Counted from the first letter of the stretch, positions 24,004-33,992 are shown. The stretch is 64,000 bases of DNA from Theocolax elegans (GCA_026168455.1 CM047429.1:1973370-2037369), one strand, 5' to 3'. Program-made: numbers and translations. The notes: generated by a model not told the origin, from the letters alone.

Positions 24004-24006
<3 letters not shown>
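23505..24006 (-). repeat. ACAGGGTGT-ended repeat, copy 2
   Basis: Inverted homologue of 14678-15185, ending ACACACCCTGT at 24006 beside a TA microsatellite (about 24008-24045). It contains an 11-bp tandem AAGGTCAATTT array at about 23560-23615, an expansion of the TGACCTTAAAAT segments seen in copy 1. Together the two copies face each other around 8.3 kb of intervening DNA. Confidence 0.7.
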
Positions 24007-24047
<41 letters not shown>

Positions 24048-24094
24048 TGTACATATGCTCCCGCGTACATTCGTGCACATGTATTTTATAGAAA

Positions 24095-25181
24095 ATGTGT
24101 GATAAGTCAGTCCGGGATAAGTTTTTTTGGAAAGGTAAGCGAGTTACGGAAAAAATATATAACTTAATATTGCGTCAAAAAAATGTAGGGAAAGAATTAC
24201 GAAATGTGTACGGCATTAGGCAGAGCAGGAACGCGAAACAATCTGAGAAGCTTTCTAACCTTAAAAATGAAGAAAAATCAAAAGTAGAAGGCCGAAGGAT
24301 TGTGCACATTCCAACACTTGGCAATCAATTAGTTTGCAGAAAATGTAGTCGGACACTATCTTTGACTAATATAGTAGAAGAAAAATCAATTGGACTGTCA
24401 TATGGATATGTATATTGGATATGTATATTGTATATGGATTGCGCAATGCCAAGATTGTATGTGTACCACACGAGTTTGTTCTGATAAAGTTAATTCGAGC
24501 CAAACCACTACCAAGCAGGGGAAAAATGACTCATTATGATGTTAATGTTGCTGGAGCAATGGGTAATATAAATTTGCTTACAACTAAATATTCATGTATT
24601 TAATATGAATTTAAATATTAGTAAATCTTCATACTATCGTTTACTCATAAGTATTTGATTTCTTTCAGCAAATCTGAATGCTGGTTTAGGAAAGAGTCAT
24701 TTGAATAAATTTTAAATAATTGTTGCGATGATGAGGGTCACACAGTAAAAAACAAATTTTTACTTTTTAGTACAACGTTTCGTCTGCTTATTTGCAGACC
24801 TCTTCAGGTACTATGACACTGAACTTAGCTCCTTGAGCAGTATTAATTGTTTTCGTTCGTTCAGTGTCATAGTACCTGAAGAGGTCTGCAAATAAGCAGA
24901 CGAAACGTTGTACTAAAAAGTAAAAATTTGTTTTTTACTGTGTGACCCTCATCATCGCAACAATTATTTAAAATACACAATGGAGGGTGAAAAAATCTCA
25001 TTTGAATAAAGTTATTTCTTCATTTGACATTCCAATATTTCATCCAAATTCATATAAACTGTACGAGAAAGAAGTAGGTGTAGCAGCAGAGAAAATGGCT
25101 CAAGACTCATGCATACGAGCTACTCTTTTAGAACGAGAACTAACAATAAAAAATGTTAAAACAATTAAAACGTTACTATAA
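24095..25181 (+). pseudogene. Mutator-like transposase, N-terminal part
   Basis: ATG at 24095 opens MCDKSVRDKFFWKGKRVTEK. It continues to a typical Mutator-like segment: GRRIVHIPTLGNQLVCRKCS (about residues 67-86, a zinc-type Cys pair) then SLTNIVEEKSIGL. The frame shifts around 24400. The next frame (24480-24603) carries YDVNVAGAMG. ANLNAGLGKSHLNKF follows at about 24667-24711, where a foldback element (24717-24973) is inserted. The protein resumes as KSHLNKVISSFDIPIFHPNS at 24990 and continues with GVAAEKMAQDSCIRATLLER to a stop at 25181. These motifs are characteristic of the insect Mutator-like domain family. The copy is broken by frameshifts, an insertion and truncation. It probably continues at 31.9 kb beyond a later LTR and LINE insertion. 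Confidence 0.75.
24717..24973. mobile_element. Foldback MITE with hammerhead-like cores in both arms
   Basis: Near-perfect palindrome with arms of about 110 bp, from AATAATTGTTGCGATGATGA on the left to its complement at about 24973. It interrupts the Mutator-like frame. The right arm contains AGTAC (24871-24875), CTGAAGA, a GTCTGC/GCAGAC stem, GAAACGTT and GTACT (24910-24914), an arrangement like a hammerhead with minimal stem III. The left arm has the same on the minus strand. One unpaired G (24883) departs from the consensus, so activity is doubtful. Confidence 0.7.
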
Positions 25182-25321
25182 GTAATATTAATAAGTTAAT
25201 ATTGAACATAAATTGCTCAATCTATGATCATGTTTAGATAGAGATACATAATTTTTTCTGTATGATTCGCTCAGTAAATAAACACTATTATTATACTATT
25301 GCAATGTATACATACATATAT
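25182..25321. other. AT-rich flank between Mutator fragment and LTR
   Basis: AT-rich sequence ending CATATAT immediately before the LTR start. Probably interior Mutator-element DNA. Confidence 0.35.
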
Positions 25322-26146
25322 TGTAACAGGGTTGGTATTGCACGTCAGGAGGGTTATACTCGTCCTGTGCATATATTCAATGCACAGAAAATCACCACAA
25401 TACCGAGATCAGCTGTCTCATCATACAGCTGGTAAATCGGTAAAATCACCTTCCGGGATGACCGGAGCTAGCCTCAAGCTCCGAGTGACGTTGTTGGCCC
25501 TGTGTACAATGTATGCACTTACCTAGTACACACTTATTATTCCTCGATACTCGTGCTCGGCTCCTCAGATATGTGTCGTGCGAAGCAATGCACGGCACCC
25601 GCGGGGCATGGCGGTATTCGCCTTCGGGGATAGGGTGTGATCACTGGCTAACTATATATTACTCGAAGTTGAAGATAATGAGTTAATTTATTAAAAAGAA
25701 AATAAAGTGAAAAATATTACAATAGGGTGAGCCAAGGCAAGATTGAACCTTGGCTCAAACCAAATGAGGTTATTCGCGTAACCTATAAAAATATAAGATA
25801 CACGGTCACGTATGTGTGTGTACTCGGGGAACGCGGTTAGGTTTGCCAGGTACGGGTTACCTGGCTTCGCCGTAAATATCGCCGAGTTGCGATCGCGCCG
25901 GAGTGTGAAGCACTCCGGTTTGCGGTAAGCGTGATCTATCGAGCGAGAGAGAGTGTCGCGACGAGAGCGGCTAACCTCTCGTATGAGTTGCGCGTCGGGA
26001 TACCGCGCGTATCCCGTCGCCGATCTTCGCTCGCGTTTCGGCGGTGATAAGCACGGTACTGCCTGGCCAGGACTTACTTTGTATTCGTCGGTGATCCTGG
26101 GGAGCGGCGCGTGTCTCTCTTCCGTCGTCCTCTCGGCTACGCGTTT

Positions 26147-26149
<3 letters not shown>

Positions 26150-26206
<57 letters not shown>
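26150..26206 (+). repeat. CT microsatellite at the LINE 5' junction
   Basis: Uninterrupted TC repeat of about 27 units. It marks the junction between LTR sequence and the LINE 5' region. The first bases after the LINE 3' end also read TCTGTCC, so the target may have been TC-rich. Confidence 0.75.
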
Positions 26207-26208
<2 letters not shown>

Positions 26209-26526
26209 GGTGAGTACTAAACAGCCTAGATTTTTGCTCCGCACTATAACGCTCACATTACTCACACGTTTGCATCGAGCATTTTTCCAGTGGAATCATT
26301 GGGACGTACACTGACAGCAGTACCTATTTTTATAAATAGTTTGTGTTTTTGCTGTCAGTTGTTCCCACGTTTTATCGCTTTTCATCTAAGGCATTTGGAG
26401 GTTACCTGCGAGTTTGCGAAAAGGCGGCCTGTCCAGCGTTACGTCTACGAGCAGGATTACCAACCTACGCACACGAGCAGAATTCGCGCACCGCAAGGTC
26501 AACGGAATCGACGCTTCACTATTCTA

Positions 26527-27750
26527 ATGGCAACGTCGCGCGGCTGTTTTGTGTGTGGTGCTCGACTGACGCGTAAAGATTACACGGAGGTTTGTGTACT
26601 ATGTAATAATATTACGCACACACATTGTTTTGAGGTCGCGCCGGGCTCGACAGAGCGCCGCTGTTGTGCGTTAGCTAAAGCCAAAGCACTAGTTGCGGCT
26701 CCCATTGAAGCGAGGGCGCCACCGCCTGGGTTGCCGCGACAAGCGAGCGCGACCTGCCGCACCGCGCCGTCAGCCACGCCCACTCCGCCCTCCTCCGTGT
26801 CTAAACGCGTAGCCTCGCCTCCGTCGCCATCCTCGTCACAGGTTGCCAAGCAACCTCGTGGCGACACGCCTCTGCCGCCCAATCAAGTGTCGCGCGATAC
26901 CGCGCCTGAAGCCGACGCAATGGCGGGTACACCACCGTGGATGGAGAGCTTCGCGCGCAACTTGCAGGCAAGCCTCCAGCTAAATGTCGACAATTTGCGG
27001 AGCGATATAAAGTCAGTGGTCGAGAAGGTCGATCGTGTAGAGGGAAAACTGGATGAAGTTAGGGCGGATATTGTGGCTCTACATGCTCGCGTTGATCGAG
27101 TGGAGTCGGCCACGGGGGTGCGTTTAGACAGCTTGAATGATCGTTACACCGAGCTAGAGCAGAGAATCGTTGCCATGGAGGAGAACAGACCTTCCGGCTG
27201 TTGTTTGAATGCACCTTCCTGTGTGATTTCTCCCGACACCAAAGACACCTGCGAGATTTTGGCTACGGGCTTGCCATTATCGTCGTCCCTCTCCGACATT
27301 GACATTGTAGACAAGATACTTGGCACGATAAAGCTACCTTTAATGCTAAAGCAAGTTGTTGAGACCAGATCTTGGCTACCGCGATCCAGACCAGCTGCTG
27401 AGGGCGAAACATCGGCTCAACCGCGCAGCCGTGGTTTGGTTTTTCGGCTATCGTCGGCCTCGTCAAGGGACTTGATTCTGGATAGAGCACATTTATTAAA
27501 GGGGCAGTCGGCGTCGAAGATCTTTGGGGATGGCGGCAACCATATGCTATTCATTCGGCCATTATGGCCCAAGCCTTTATTCGACCTTTGGCAAGCGGCA
27601 ACCTTTAAATGTAAAGAGTTAGGCTACGCGAGGCCTATTGTCAATAATTTAAGTGTATTTATACGAAAGGTGAGGGATGGTCCACTCGTGCGTGTAACTT
27701 CGGAAGCTGATTTGAATAAACTCCCTCCGCTCTCGCCTCATACCAAATGA
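26527..27750 (+). CDS. LINE ORF1 protein
   Basis: I place the start at ATG 26527 (MATSRGCFVCGARLTRKDY). It is the first Met just before a Cys/His cluster, and upstream sequence in frame has no domain character. Domains in order: a PHD-like zinc finger (about residues 7-45, CFVCGARL...CVLCNNITHTHCF), a Pro/Ser/Ala-rich linker, and a coiled coil (about residues 145-215, repeated VEKVDRVEGKLDEVRADI-type heptads). A C-terminal region resembling LINE ORF1 nucleic-acid binding domains follows (about 240-400). The product is expected to bind element RNA and trimerise through the coiled coil. It ends with TGA at 27748-27750, after which the same frame stays open into ORF2. The 407-residue length is ordinary for such ORF1 proteins. 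Confidence 0.85.
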   Translation: MATSRGCFVCGARLTRKDYTEVCVLCNNITHTHCFEVAPGSTERRCCALAKAKALVAAPIEARAPPPGLPRQASATCRTAPSATPTPPSSVSKRVASPPSPSSSQVAKQPRGDTPLPPNQVSRDTAPEADAMAGTPPWMESFARNLQASLQLNVDNLRSDIKSVVEKVDRVEGKLDEVRADIVALHARVDRVESATGVRLDSLNDRYTELEQRIVAMEENRPSGCCLNAPSCVISPDTKDTCEILATGLPLSSSLSDIDIVDKILGTIKLPLMLKQVVETRSWLPRSRPAAEGETSAQPRSRGLVFRLSSASSRDLILDRAHLLKGQSASKIFGDGGNHMLFIRPLWPKPLFDLWQAATFKCKELGYARPIVNNLSVFIRKVRDGPLVRVTSEADLNKLPPLSPHTK

Positions 27751-30700
27751 GACAGAGCAGGTCGGGTCGGGAACGTTAAATCATCTAACTCATTCAACAT
27801 TTTTCATACTAATATTAATCGCTTAAAAACTCATTTTTCATCTATCGAAGCTCTTGTTCTTCCTGAATCCCACGATGTCATAGCCATCACGGAAACCTTC
27901 CTTACTGAAAGCGATTCCTCTGAAATTCTTCAATTACCAGGCTATGCTCTGTATCGGTTGGATCGTGTAGGTAAGGAGGGTGGTGGTGTGGCGGCGTATG
28001 TTCGGAATGGGCTTACTGTGAGCATCATAGCTCACTCTGATCCTGTCTTCTCCAACGCCCCCGAATTTCTTATTTTGCGTGTATTAAACAAAACGGTGGC
28101 GTTGGCGTTGGCAGTGGTGTATCGTAGACCTTCTGCTGCTTACCCTACGGAGTTCTTTGATGTTCTTGCTGACATTCTCCCCAATTATAAACATGTTATT
28201 ATTACTGGCGATTTCAACATTGATATGTCATCATCTAATGCTGCAGCGAATATGCTGATGGGGAGTTTGTCGGCTCTAGGCCTTTTCCTTATTCCATCAG
28301 AACCTACGCACCACGCTGTGACGTCGGCGGGATCATCTCATACATGGTTGGATCTTTTCGTGGTTCGTGAACCAGTGCCTGACTATGTTTATAATAAATC
28401 TGATTCTCCCTTTGCGGCGGGGCATGATGCCATTAGTATCTCCCTTATGATCAATAAGACGCCGGACCAAGTCAAGAGGTTCTGGGTTAGGGACTTGGAG
28501 AAGATCAACCTCTTTCAACTCGCCACCACCTTCACTTCATTTCTGGATCATTCACATAATTCATTACTTCAATCTTCAGCATTTTCAGATTCAACTTCAT
28601 CTACCTGGCCCGACCAGCCCACACCTTTACGATCTTTTTCATCTAGTCATTTCGACCTTCTTTCATCATCGTTATCCTCCCTCTGTAGTTCCATTTCATC
28701 AACGTTCAATATCTTAGCACCATCCAAATTAGTTACAATTAAAACAAAGCACAAGCCATGGGTTACTCTAGAAATAAAAACCATTATTAAGGCTAAGAAT
28801 AATGCTTTTAAGCAATTTCGTAATTCTGGTTTGTTTTCTGACTACAATGTATATAAGCAGTTGAGGAATAGAGCTAAGAACACTATAAATTCTAGTAAAT
28901 TTCGCTATTTACAAGTAAAGCTAGACAATGAAAAGGACTCTACTAAGTCCTGGAAACTACTCAAAAATATGGGTCTGGGCATGAAGTCCAATCCTTCGCC
29001 ATTAAAATACTTTACAATTCATCAACTCAACAATTACTATGCTTCTATTTCAAATCATTCTCCACCACTCTCTATTCATTCATTCGCATCCATCATTTCT
29101 AATATTTGTCACTTTCCAACATCTCCTTCATTCAGCTTTCTACCAGTATCAACCAAAAAAGTTCAGCGGACTATTGCTAGAGCTTCTTCCAAAGCGTCGG
29201 GCATCGATGGCATATCTGTCAATATGTTAAAACTGTTGGAACCACAAATTACCCTACCATTAACGGAACTCTTTAATGGTATGCTTTCTGCCGGATGGTT
29301 CCCCGATTGCTGGAAGAAGGTCGTGCTGTTTCCGTTGGCGAAGTCGAGCAGGTTGGAGTCGTGTTCGGACACAAGACCTATTGCCAAGCTTTGTGAGATC
29401 TCAAAGGTTTTGGAGAGATTGGTACATGATCAGCTGGTTGAGTACCTCGAATCTAATCATTTGTTAATTGACAGGCAAGCGGGCTTTCGAAAGGGCCATA
29501 GTACTCAATCAGCTCTTCTGGGGGTGTTAGATGATGTTAGAAGAGCAATTGACTCCAGAATGATTACGATCCTAGTGCTATTTGATTTCTCCAAGGCCTT
29601 TGATACAGTCCCACACGATAAGCTCATCCGTAAGCTGGGCGATATCGGCTGTACAGATTTGGTACTTAACTGGTTTTACAGATACCTTGTAGGTCGCAAG
29701 CAGGCCGTCGTGGATGAGGTTGGCACGTTTTCTGATTGGCTGGAGGTGAATGCTGGTGTGCCTCAGGGCAGTGTTCTGGGTCCGATCTTATTTTCCATTT
29801 TCATTAATGATTTTCCTAAGGTTTTAAAGTATAGCAATCATATGTTGTTTGCCGATGATGCCCAGGTTTACCATTCGTTCTTTCCATCTGACTTCAACGC
29901 TGGTGTTCAACGCGTATCTCACGATGCGAATGCGATCGCAAATTGGGCATTGGAAAATGGCCTCTCACTGAATGGTAAAAAGACGAAGGTAATGATCCTG
30001 GGCAGTCAGGCTTTTATTTCGCGTATCAACCTGAACACTGCCCCGAGGGTTAGGCTGGGTAATGACTTGCTGGATTACGAGAATGTGGTTAAATCTCTGG
30101 GGTTGCTGATCACCCCTACCCTCGATTGGTCTAAGCAGGTCATGTCAATCTCTAGGCGCGTTCACGGTGTTCTGCATTCTCTCCGCTTTTACAATAAATC
30201 ACTATCGATCAAGCTTCGCAAGAATCTTGTTGAAACGCTTATTTTTCCCCATCTAGACTATGCGTGCGCAGTGTATAATGATGTAGATCAGACTAAAAAT
30301 ACCAAGCTTCAAAGATTGTTGAATGCCTGTGTCAGATTTGTATGGGGTAACATAGCGAGACGTGAGCACGTCACCCCGTTTAGACTTGGTCTAAAATGGC
30401 TGTCGGTTGAGTCCAGGCGTTCATATCTCATCGGCTCCCTAGCATTTAATATTATTGCTCACAATTCACCCTCATATCTTGCTGATCATTTCACCTTGTT
30501 TAATACCCCCGCCCAAAATCCTCGCTCTTCCTCCCGTCATCCTCCCAAATCGCTCATGTATCTTCCTCCGCGCACAGAAGCCTTAAATAGGTCATTTATC
30601 ATCACCTCCACCCGCATTTTGAATCAGCTTCCTGTCATCAACTTTAACCCTTCATGCTTCAACGAATTCAAAACCATTCTATTTAACCATTTGTCTGGGC

Positions 30701-30780
30701 TCGACCAAACAGCCTGGTCCTTGCGGGTAGTGTCTGAGGGCTTATTGCCGAGGTCCATCCCTCACCTGGATGCTGCGTAA
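27751..30780 (+). CDS. LINE ORF2: endonuclease and reverse transcriptase
   Basis: The frame is open from the codon after the ORF1 TGA to TAA at 30778-30780, 1009 codons. An apurinic-type endonuclease occupies about residues 15-235, with HTNIN near 19-23, AITET near 50, TGDFN at 152-156 and GHD near 224. Reverse transcriptase follows at about 440-760, with LFDFSKAFDTVPH near 611, GVPQGSVLGP near 670 and FADDAQVY at 700. A thumb and C-terminal region ends the protein. The catalytic residues I can see are intact. No in-frame ATG precedes the endonuclease, so translation may depend on readthrough of the TGA or on reinitiation. Target-primed reverse transcription is the expected role. The 5' limit given is the first codon after the stop, not a proven start. 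Confidence 0.88.
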   Translation, partial: DRAGRVGNVKSSNSFNIFHTNINRLKTHFSSIEALVLPESHDVIAITETFLTESDSSEILQLPGYALYRLDRVGKEGGGVAAYVRNGLTVSIIAHSDPVFSNAPEFLILRVLNKTVALALAVVYRRPSAAYPTEFFDVLADILPNYKHVIITGDFNIDMSSSNAAANMLMGSLSALGLFLIPSEPTHHAVTSAGSSHTWLDLFVVREPVPDYVYNKSDSPFAAGHDAISISLMINKTPDQVKRFWVRDLEKINLFQLATTFTSFLDHSHNSLLQSSAFSDSTSSTWPDQPTPLRSFSSSHFDLLSSSLSSLCSSISSTFNILAPSKLVTIKTKHKPWVTLEIKTIIKAKNNAFKQFRNSGLFSDYNVYKQLRNRAKNTINSSKFRYLQVKLDNEKDSTKSWKLLKNMGLGMKSNPSPLKYFTIHQLNNYYASISNHSPPLSIHSFASIISNICHFPTSPSFSFLPVSTKKVQRTIARASSKASGIDGISVNMLKLLEPQITLPLTELFNGMLSAGWFPDCWKKVVLFPLAKSSRLESCSDTRPIAKLCEISKVLERLVHDQLVEYLESNHLLIDRQAGFRKGHSTQSALLGVLDDVRRAIDSRMITILVLFDFSKAFDTVPHDKLIRKLGDIGCTDLVLNWFYRYLVGRKQAVVDEVGTFSDWLEVNAGVPQGSVLGPILFSIFINDFPKVLKYSNHMLFADDAQVYHSFFPSDFNAGVQRVSHDANAIANWALENGLSLNGKKTKVMILGSQAFISRINLNTAPRVRLGNDLLDYENVVKSLGLLITPTLDWSKQVMSISRRVHGVLHSLRFYNKSLSIKLRKNLVETLIFPHLDYACAVYNDVDQTKNTKLQRLLNACVRFVWGNIARREHVTPFRLGLKWLSVESRRSYLIGSLAFNIIAHNSPSYLADHFTLFNTPAQNPRSSSRHPPKSLMYLPPRTEALNRSFIITSTRILNQLPVINFNPSCFNEFKTILFNHLSGLDQTAWSLRVVSEGLLPRSIPHLDAA

Positions 30781-31391
30781 TTTATATTTATATTCTTTTA
30801 TTTTTAGTTTATATTCTTTTATTTTAAGTTTTTTATTTTTAGTAACTAACTCTAGTACAATTGCCAAATTTCAGCGATGCTTGCGCATAAGCGATGCAGC
30901 GGCTAAGTTAATTTATTTATTTATTGTTGTGTAGTTTTAAGTTTTTATTTATTCTTTAATGAATTGTACATATGCTTTTAAAATATTTTACACTCTTTTA
31001 TTATATCAAATCTAGTCACTGCTTTTGTAATTATCGCTATATATTGTTAACGTTTTTATATATGTTACAAATATTGTTATTTTATCTTATTTTATTTTAT
31101 TTTCTGTATAATTTTGTACTTCATGCTGTTAGTGCTTACGGGGTATTTACCCCATAAAGCCAAATAAAGAACAATCAATCAATCTCTGTCCTTTGCTTTC
31201 GTCACTCTAGAGTTGACACTTTGCCGGGCCCTTTTGGTCGCTCCTTGTGGTCTCTCTCATCGCCGGGACGATACTGCCGGTGTGTCGTGCACACCGGCTC
31301 TCCGATGCGCTCACACATGCGCCTTACGCGTCTTCGACGGTAAACTCACGCGATCGGTACTATTTCCGTCTCGCGTGGACCGTTTACCGTT

Positions 31392-31394
<3 letters not shown>

Positions 31395-31435
<41 letters not shown>

Positions 31436-31909
31436 GCACAAGATACATTAATTTAATTTAATGATGTATAAATGTTATTTATTTACTGCAAAGATTACTT
31501 AAAAGTTTTTATTTTTTCTACGTATTTTTTTTAAATTTAATCAATTTATAAGAATAGATTTTTTGCAATCATTGGTATATATGTATATGTATATTAGCAA
31601 TAACTTTTTATGATGTACGTTTGAGATATATTTAATTCAATTCTACATGAAATTGTATTCATTTACTATGTAAATGATTTATTATTTTTTATACGAACTT
31701 TTGTTAATGAAATTAATTTATAAAACATAGATGTCTGGAAATTTTGATTAAATTGTATTAAATTATTAATTTTTAAATGTAAATAAATTAATTGCTATAT
31801 GTATCACACATTATAAATTGTAATAAATATATGAATTTTGTAATAAATTTACAATATAAAAAAAACATTATGTATTAAATTATTTACATTGTCATTATTC
31901 CATGTCCTT
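31395..31909. other. TA microsatellite and AT-rich flank
   Basis: A TA tract (31395-31430) follows the LTR end. The next 450 bp is AT-rich without recognisable coding sequence. It may be the eroded middle of the Mutator-like element. Confidence 0.4.
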
Positions 31910-31939
31910 CCTTCCAGGCCTGAAATTTAACCAATTTCA

Positions 31940-33000
31940 TATTTCCGTCCATAAATAATGTTAACCATGCTGATGTAGTAAAAGTATCTACAGATACTGT
32001 TGTTAGAATAGCTGCTACATACGACATGGAATGGACAACAAGAGGATCTGGCCGCGAATATGATAGTTGGATTTTTATCTGGAAGAGTTTCATATGTGTC
32101 AAATAATCGGAAATGTCGCATGTGCGATTAAGGGCATGATTCTATAGATCATGATCGCAGACAAAATTTTGAAAGTTCAGCGAAGGCGATGGAACCTGCG
32201 GCTGCTGCCGAACTGGCTAATAAAAATCCAATTTTTGCAGCGTGTAATGTCGAGCAGGAAGTAATCATGAAGTGATTAAACACTCATACAAAAATCACAC
32301 AAGCAAAGGTGTGACAAATGAACTATATAAAATAGAAAAAGACTATAAAGAGCTTACTGCGAATTCAATCAAATATCTTAAGCGATGTTTTGATTATTGT
32401 GTATCGCAGATTGCTGGCGATGCAATGGGAATGGCTACTGCAATAAAAAATATTCCATTTCATTGTTTTAAAAAACATTTTAATTGCGGTAGTTGGTGTG
32501 GCTACCAACAAAATCCGGAATCATATAAGCACGTAACAATAGTCTATTTAACTTCTTAGCTTCCAAAAGTAATAGATTTGTAGACGGAGTGTCTAGCAAT
32601 GCAAACGAAAGTTTAAATATGACAATAGCTAGTAAAGTTCCAAAATCACGCTTTTATGGAGGATCAACATCGCATGATTTCCGGTTAGCATTTGCAATTA
32701 ATAAGAAGAATGGAGGAGAAGAGTTTATTTACAAATTATCTATAAATCTGTGCTTACCTGTAGGAAATCACACTAAAATGTATTATAATGTACTACATTC
32801 TTATGCTAAAGAGATATATATGAAATCGTTAACCAAAGACTTTAAAAAGAAGCGGTTACTCCTAAAAAAAGGAAAACTGAATTCAGACACAAAAAAGAAA
32901 TCCTTGAAGGTCCTGAAACTTATCAATCGGATGTAGGACTTTTAACTGCGGATGCTCCTCCGATTTTAGATGTAATTTATAATATCTGCAATCGAAAAAT
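31940..33000 (+). pseudogene. Mutator-like transposase, central part
   Basis: Protein-like segments in shifting frames read VSTDTVVRIAATYDMEWTTR (about 31980), RVSYVSNNRKCRMCD (about 32085), ESSAKAMEPAAAAELANKNP (about 32170) and NHTSKGVTNELYKIEKDYKE (32290). IPFHCFKKHFNCGSWCGYQQ follows at about 32453, then SSNANESLNMTIASKVPKSR from about 32594. These match the order of the Mutator-like transposase core in insects. Just before NHEVIKHS (about 32262) the region that normally carries the acidic GDDDS-type motif is missing, so the catalytic centre is lost. Frame breaks occur near 32080, 32262 and 32555. The piece has the same orientation as 24095-25181 and probably belonged to the same copy. 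Confidence 0.7.
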
Positions 33001-33747
33001 AGTAATTTTGATTTAGAAAATAGTGGATTTGCAAAAGACGCAGATATTTTACAAATCGCTGCCAAATGTGGCGATAAATTATTTTCAATTTATGTAACAC
33101 CAACTCAAAATATTAATGTGAAGGCAAGTGAAGTTACTGGCTTACGCATAGGTGCAGGAAAATTATTATACCATGGAGGTTTCGTCTGTTATTTTGTCAG
33201 AAGCTTTACAAGAATTTTATAAATTTTTGTGTGAGTTACAAGATAAATGTATTTTAGTTGCTCATAATTGTAATTTTGGTCGGCCTAAGTTACTCGCAGC
33301 AATCAAAAAAACTTATTTTCTGAATCATTATCAGGCTGTTGTGTATGGATTCGGTGACATATTATCTCTCATAAAAAAGCCAAAGGGTCTATTAAAAAAG
33401 GAGAAAATAAATTGGAATATTTAGCAAATTTCTATTGTATACAGACCATTGACGCACACAATGCTTTAAATGACGTCATAATGCTCGAAAAAGTAACCTT
33501 AAAGCTGGGAATTTTACCGCAAACTATAATTAACAGTACAATGACATGGGAAGAAGCAATCAAACAAAATAATTATATGAGTGAATTACCAATCAACTTA
33601 AAGAAATTGGACAAACTAAATTCTTGTACTTCTTTAGCTACTCGAAAAAAGATAATTGCTGCTCATATTTCCTATGAATTGATAATCGAGGCGTTCAAAG
33701 AAAATGAATTGTATGGTAGTAGAATGGCTATGGTAGTAGAATGGTAG
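33001..33747 (+). pseudogene. DEDDh exonuclease domain linked to the Mutator-like element
   Basis: Following the transposase core, FDLENSGFAKDADILQIAAK (about 33007) is an exonuclease motif I with Asp and Glu present. LVAHNCNFGRPKLLAAIKK (about 33257) is motif II, with Gly where Asp is usual. IDAHNALNDVIMLEKVTLKL (about 33449) is motif III with the DEDDh His and Asp. Two frameshifts (near 33165 and 33405) separate these parts. The family resembles DnaQ/RNase T-like 3'-5' exonucleases. It appears to be the C-terminal domain of the transposon protein rather than a separate gene, since orientation and spacing are continuous. The copy is inactive as written. Confidence 0.7.
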
Positions 33748-33794
33748 AAATGGTAGTAGAATGGTAGAAAAGCTATGGTAGTAGAATGGTAGAA
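33720..33794 (+). repeat. Short GTAGTAGAATGGTAGAAAT repeats
   Basis: Several imperfect tandem copies of ATGGTAGTAGAATGGTAGAA join the end of the exonuclease relic to the satellite array. Confidence 0.7.
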
Positions 33795-33992
33795 ATTATA
33801 CGGCATTAGATCACAAAAATGCCTTATGTGACAATATTCTGACGATTAAGACATTAGTTCTATGTAAGTGCGTTAGGGGGCTACCTGTTAATATGTGGCA
33901 CTTAATAAAGTTTGCTATCGGTAGGGCATATATACCCTATGTCTTCCTCGTCGGGATAGAGCTGATTTTCAAAAATTTGTATATCTTTCATC

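Larger units (their letters stand above)
26207..31187 (+). mobile_element. Near-complete non-LTR retrotransposon (CR1/Jockey-type)
   Basis: The element contains a 5' region of about 320 bp, two long reading frames (26527-27750 and 27751-30780) and a 3' region of about 400 bp. It ends in AATAAAGAAC followed by AATCAATCAATC, a short 3' microsatellite as in CR1/L2-related elements rather than poly-A. Both frames are open along their length, so this is the most intact autonomous element in the window. Clade assignment below CR1/Jockey is uncertain, and the exact 5' end is hidden by the CT tract. Confidence 0.8.
25322..31394 (+). mobile_element. Solo LTR-like block (about 1.09 kb) split by a LINE
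   Basis: The left part starts TGTAACAGGG at 25322 and the right part ends CCGTTACA at 31394, forming TGTAAC/GTTACA inverted ends with AT-rich flanks. Its own sequence is 25322 to about 26205 and about 31188-31394; both parts are GC-rich and share TC-rich composition at the break. The intervening 5 kb is the non-LTR retrotransposon. Because Mutator-like coding sequence lies on both sides in the same orientation, the LTR appears to have inserted into that element. No gag or pol is attached. Confidence 0.6.

Noticed and set aside
14678..24006. One giant Polinton/Maverick-type element
   Set aside because: No polymerase B, integrase, packaging ATPase or capsid genes are present between the convergent repeats.
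25953..26314. Open frames ending in long Ser-Leu repeats
   Set aside because: The repetitive peptide is only the translated CT microsatellite.
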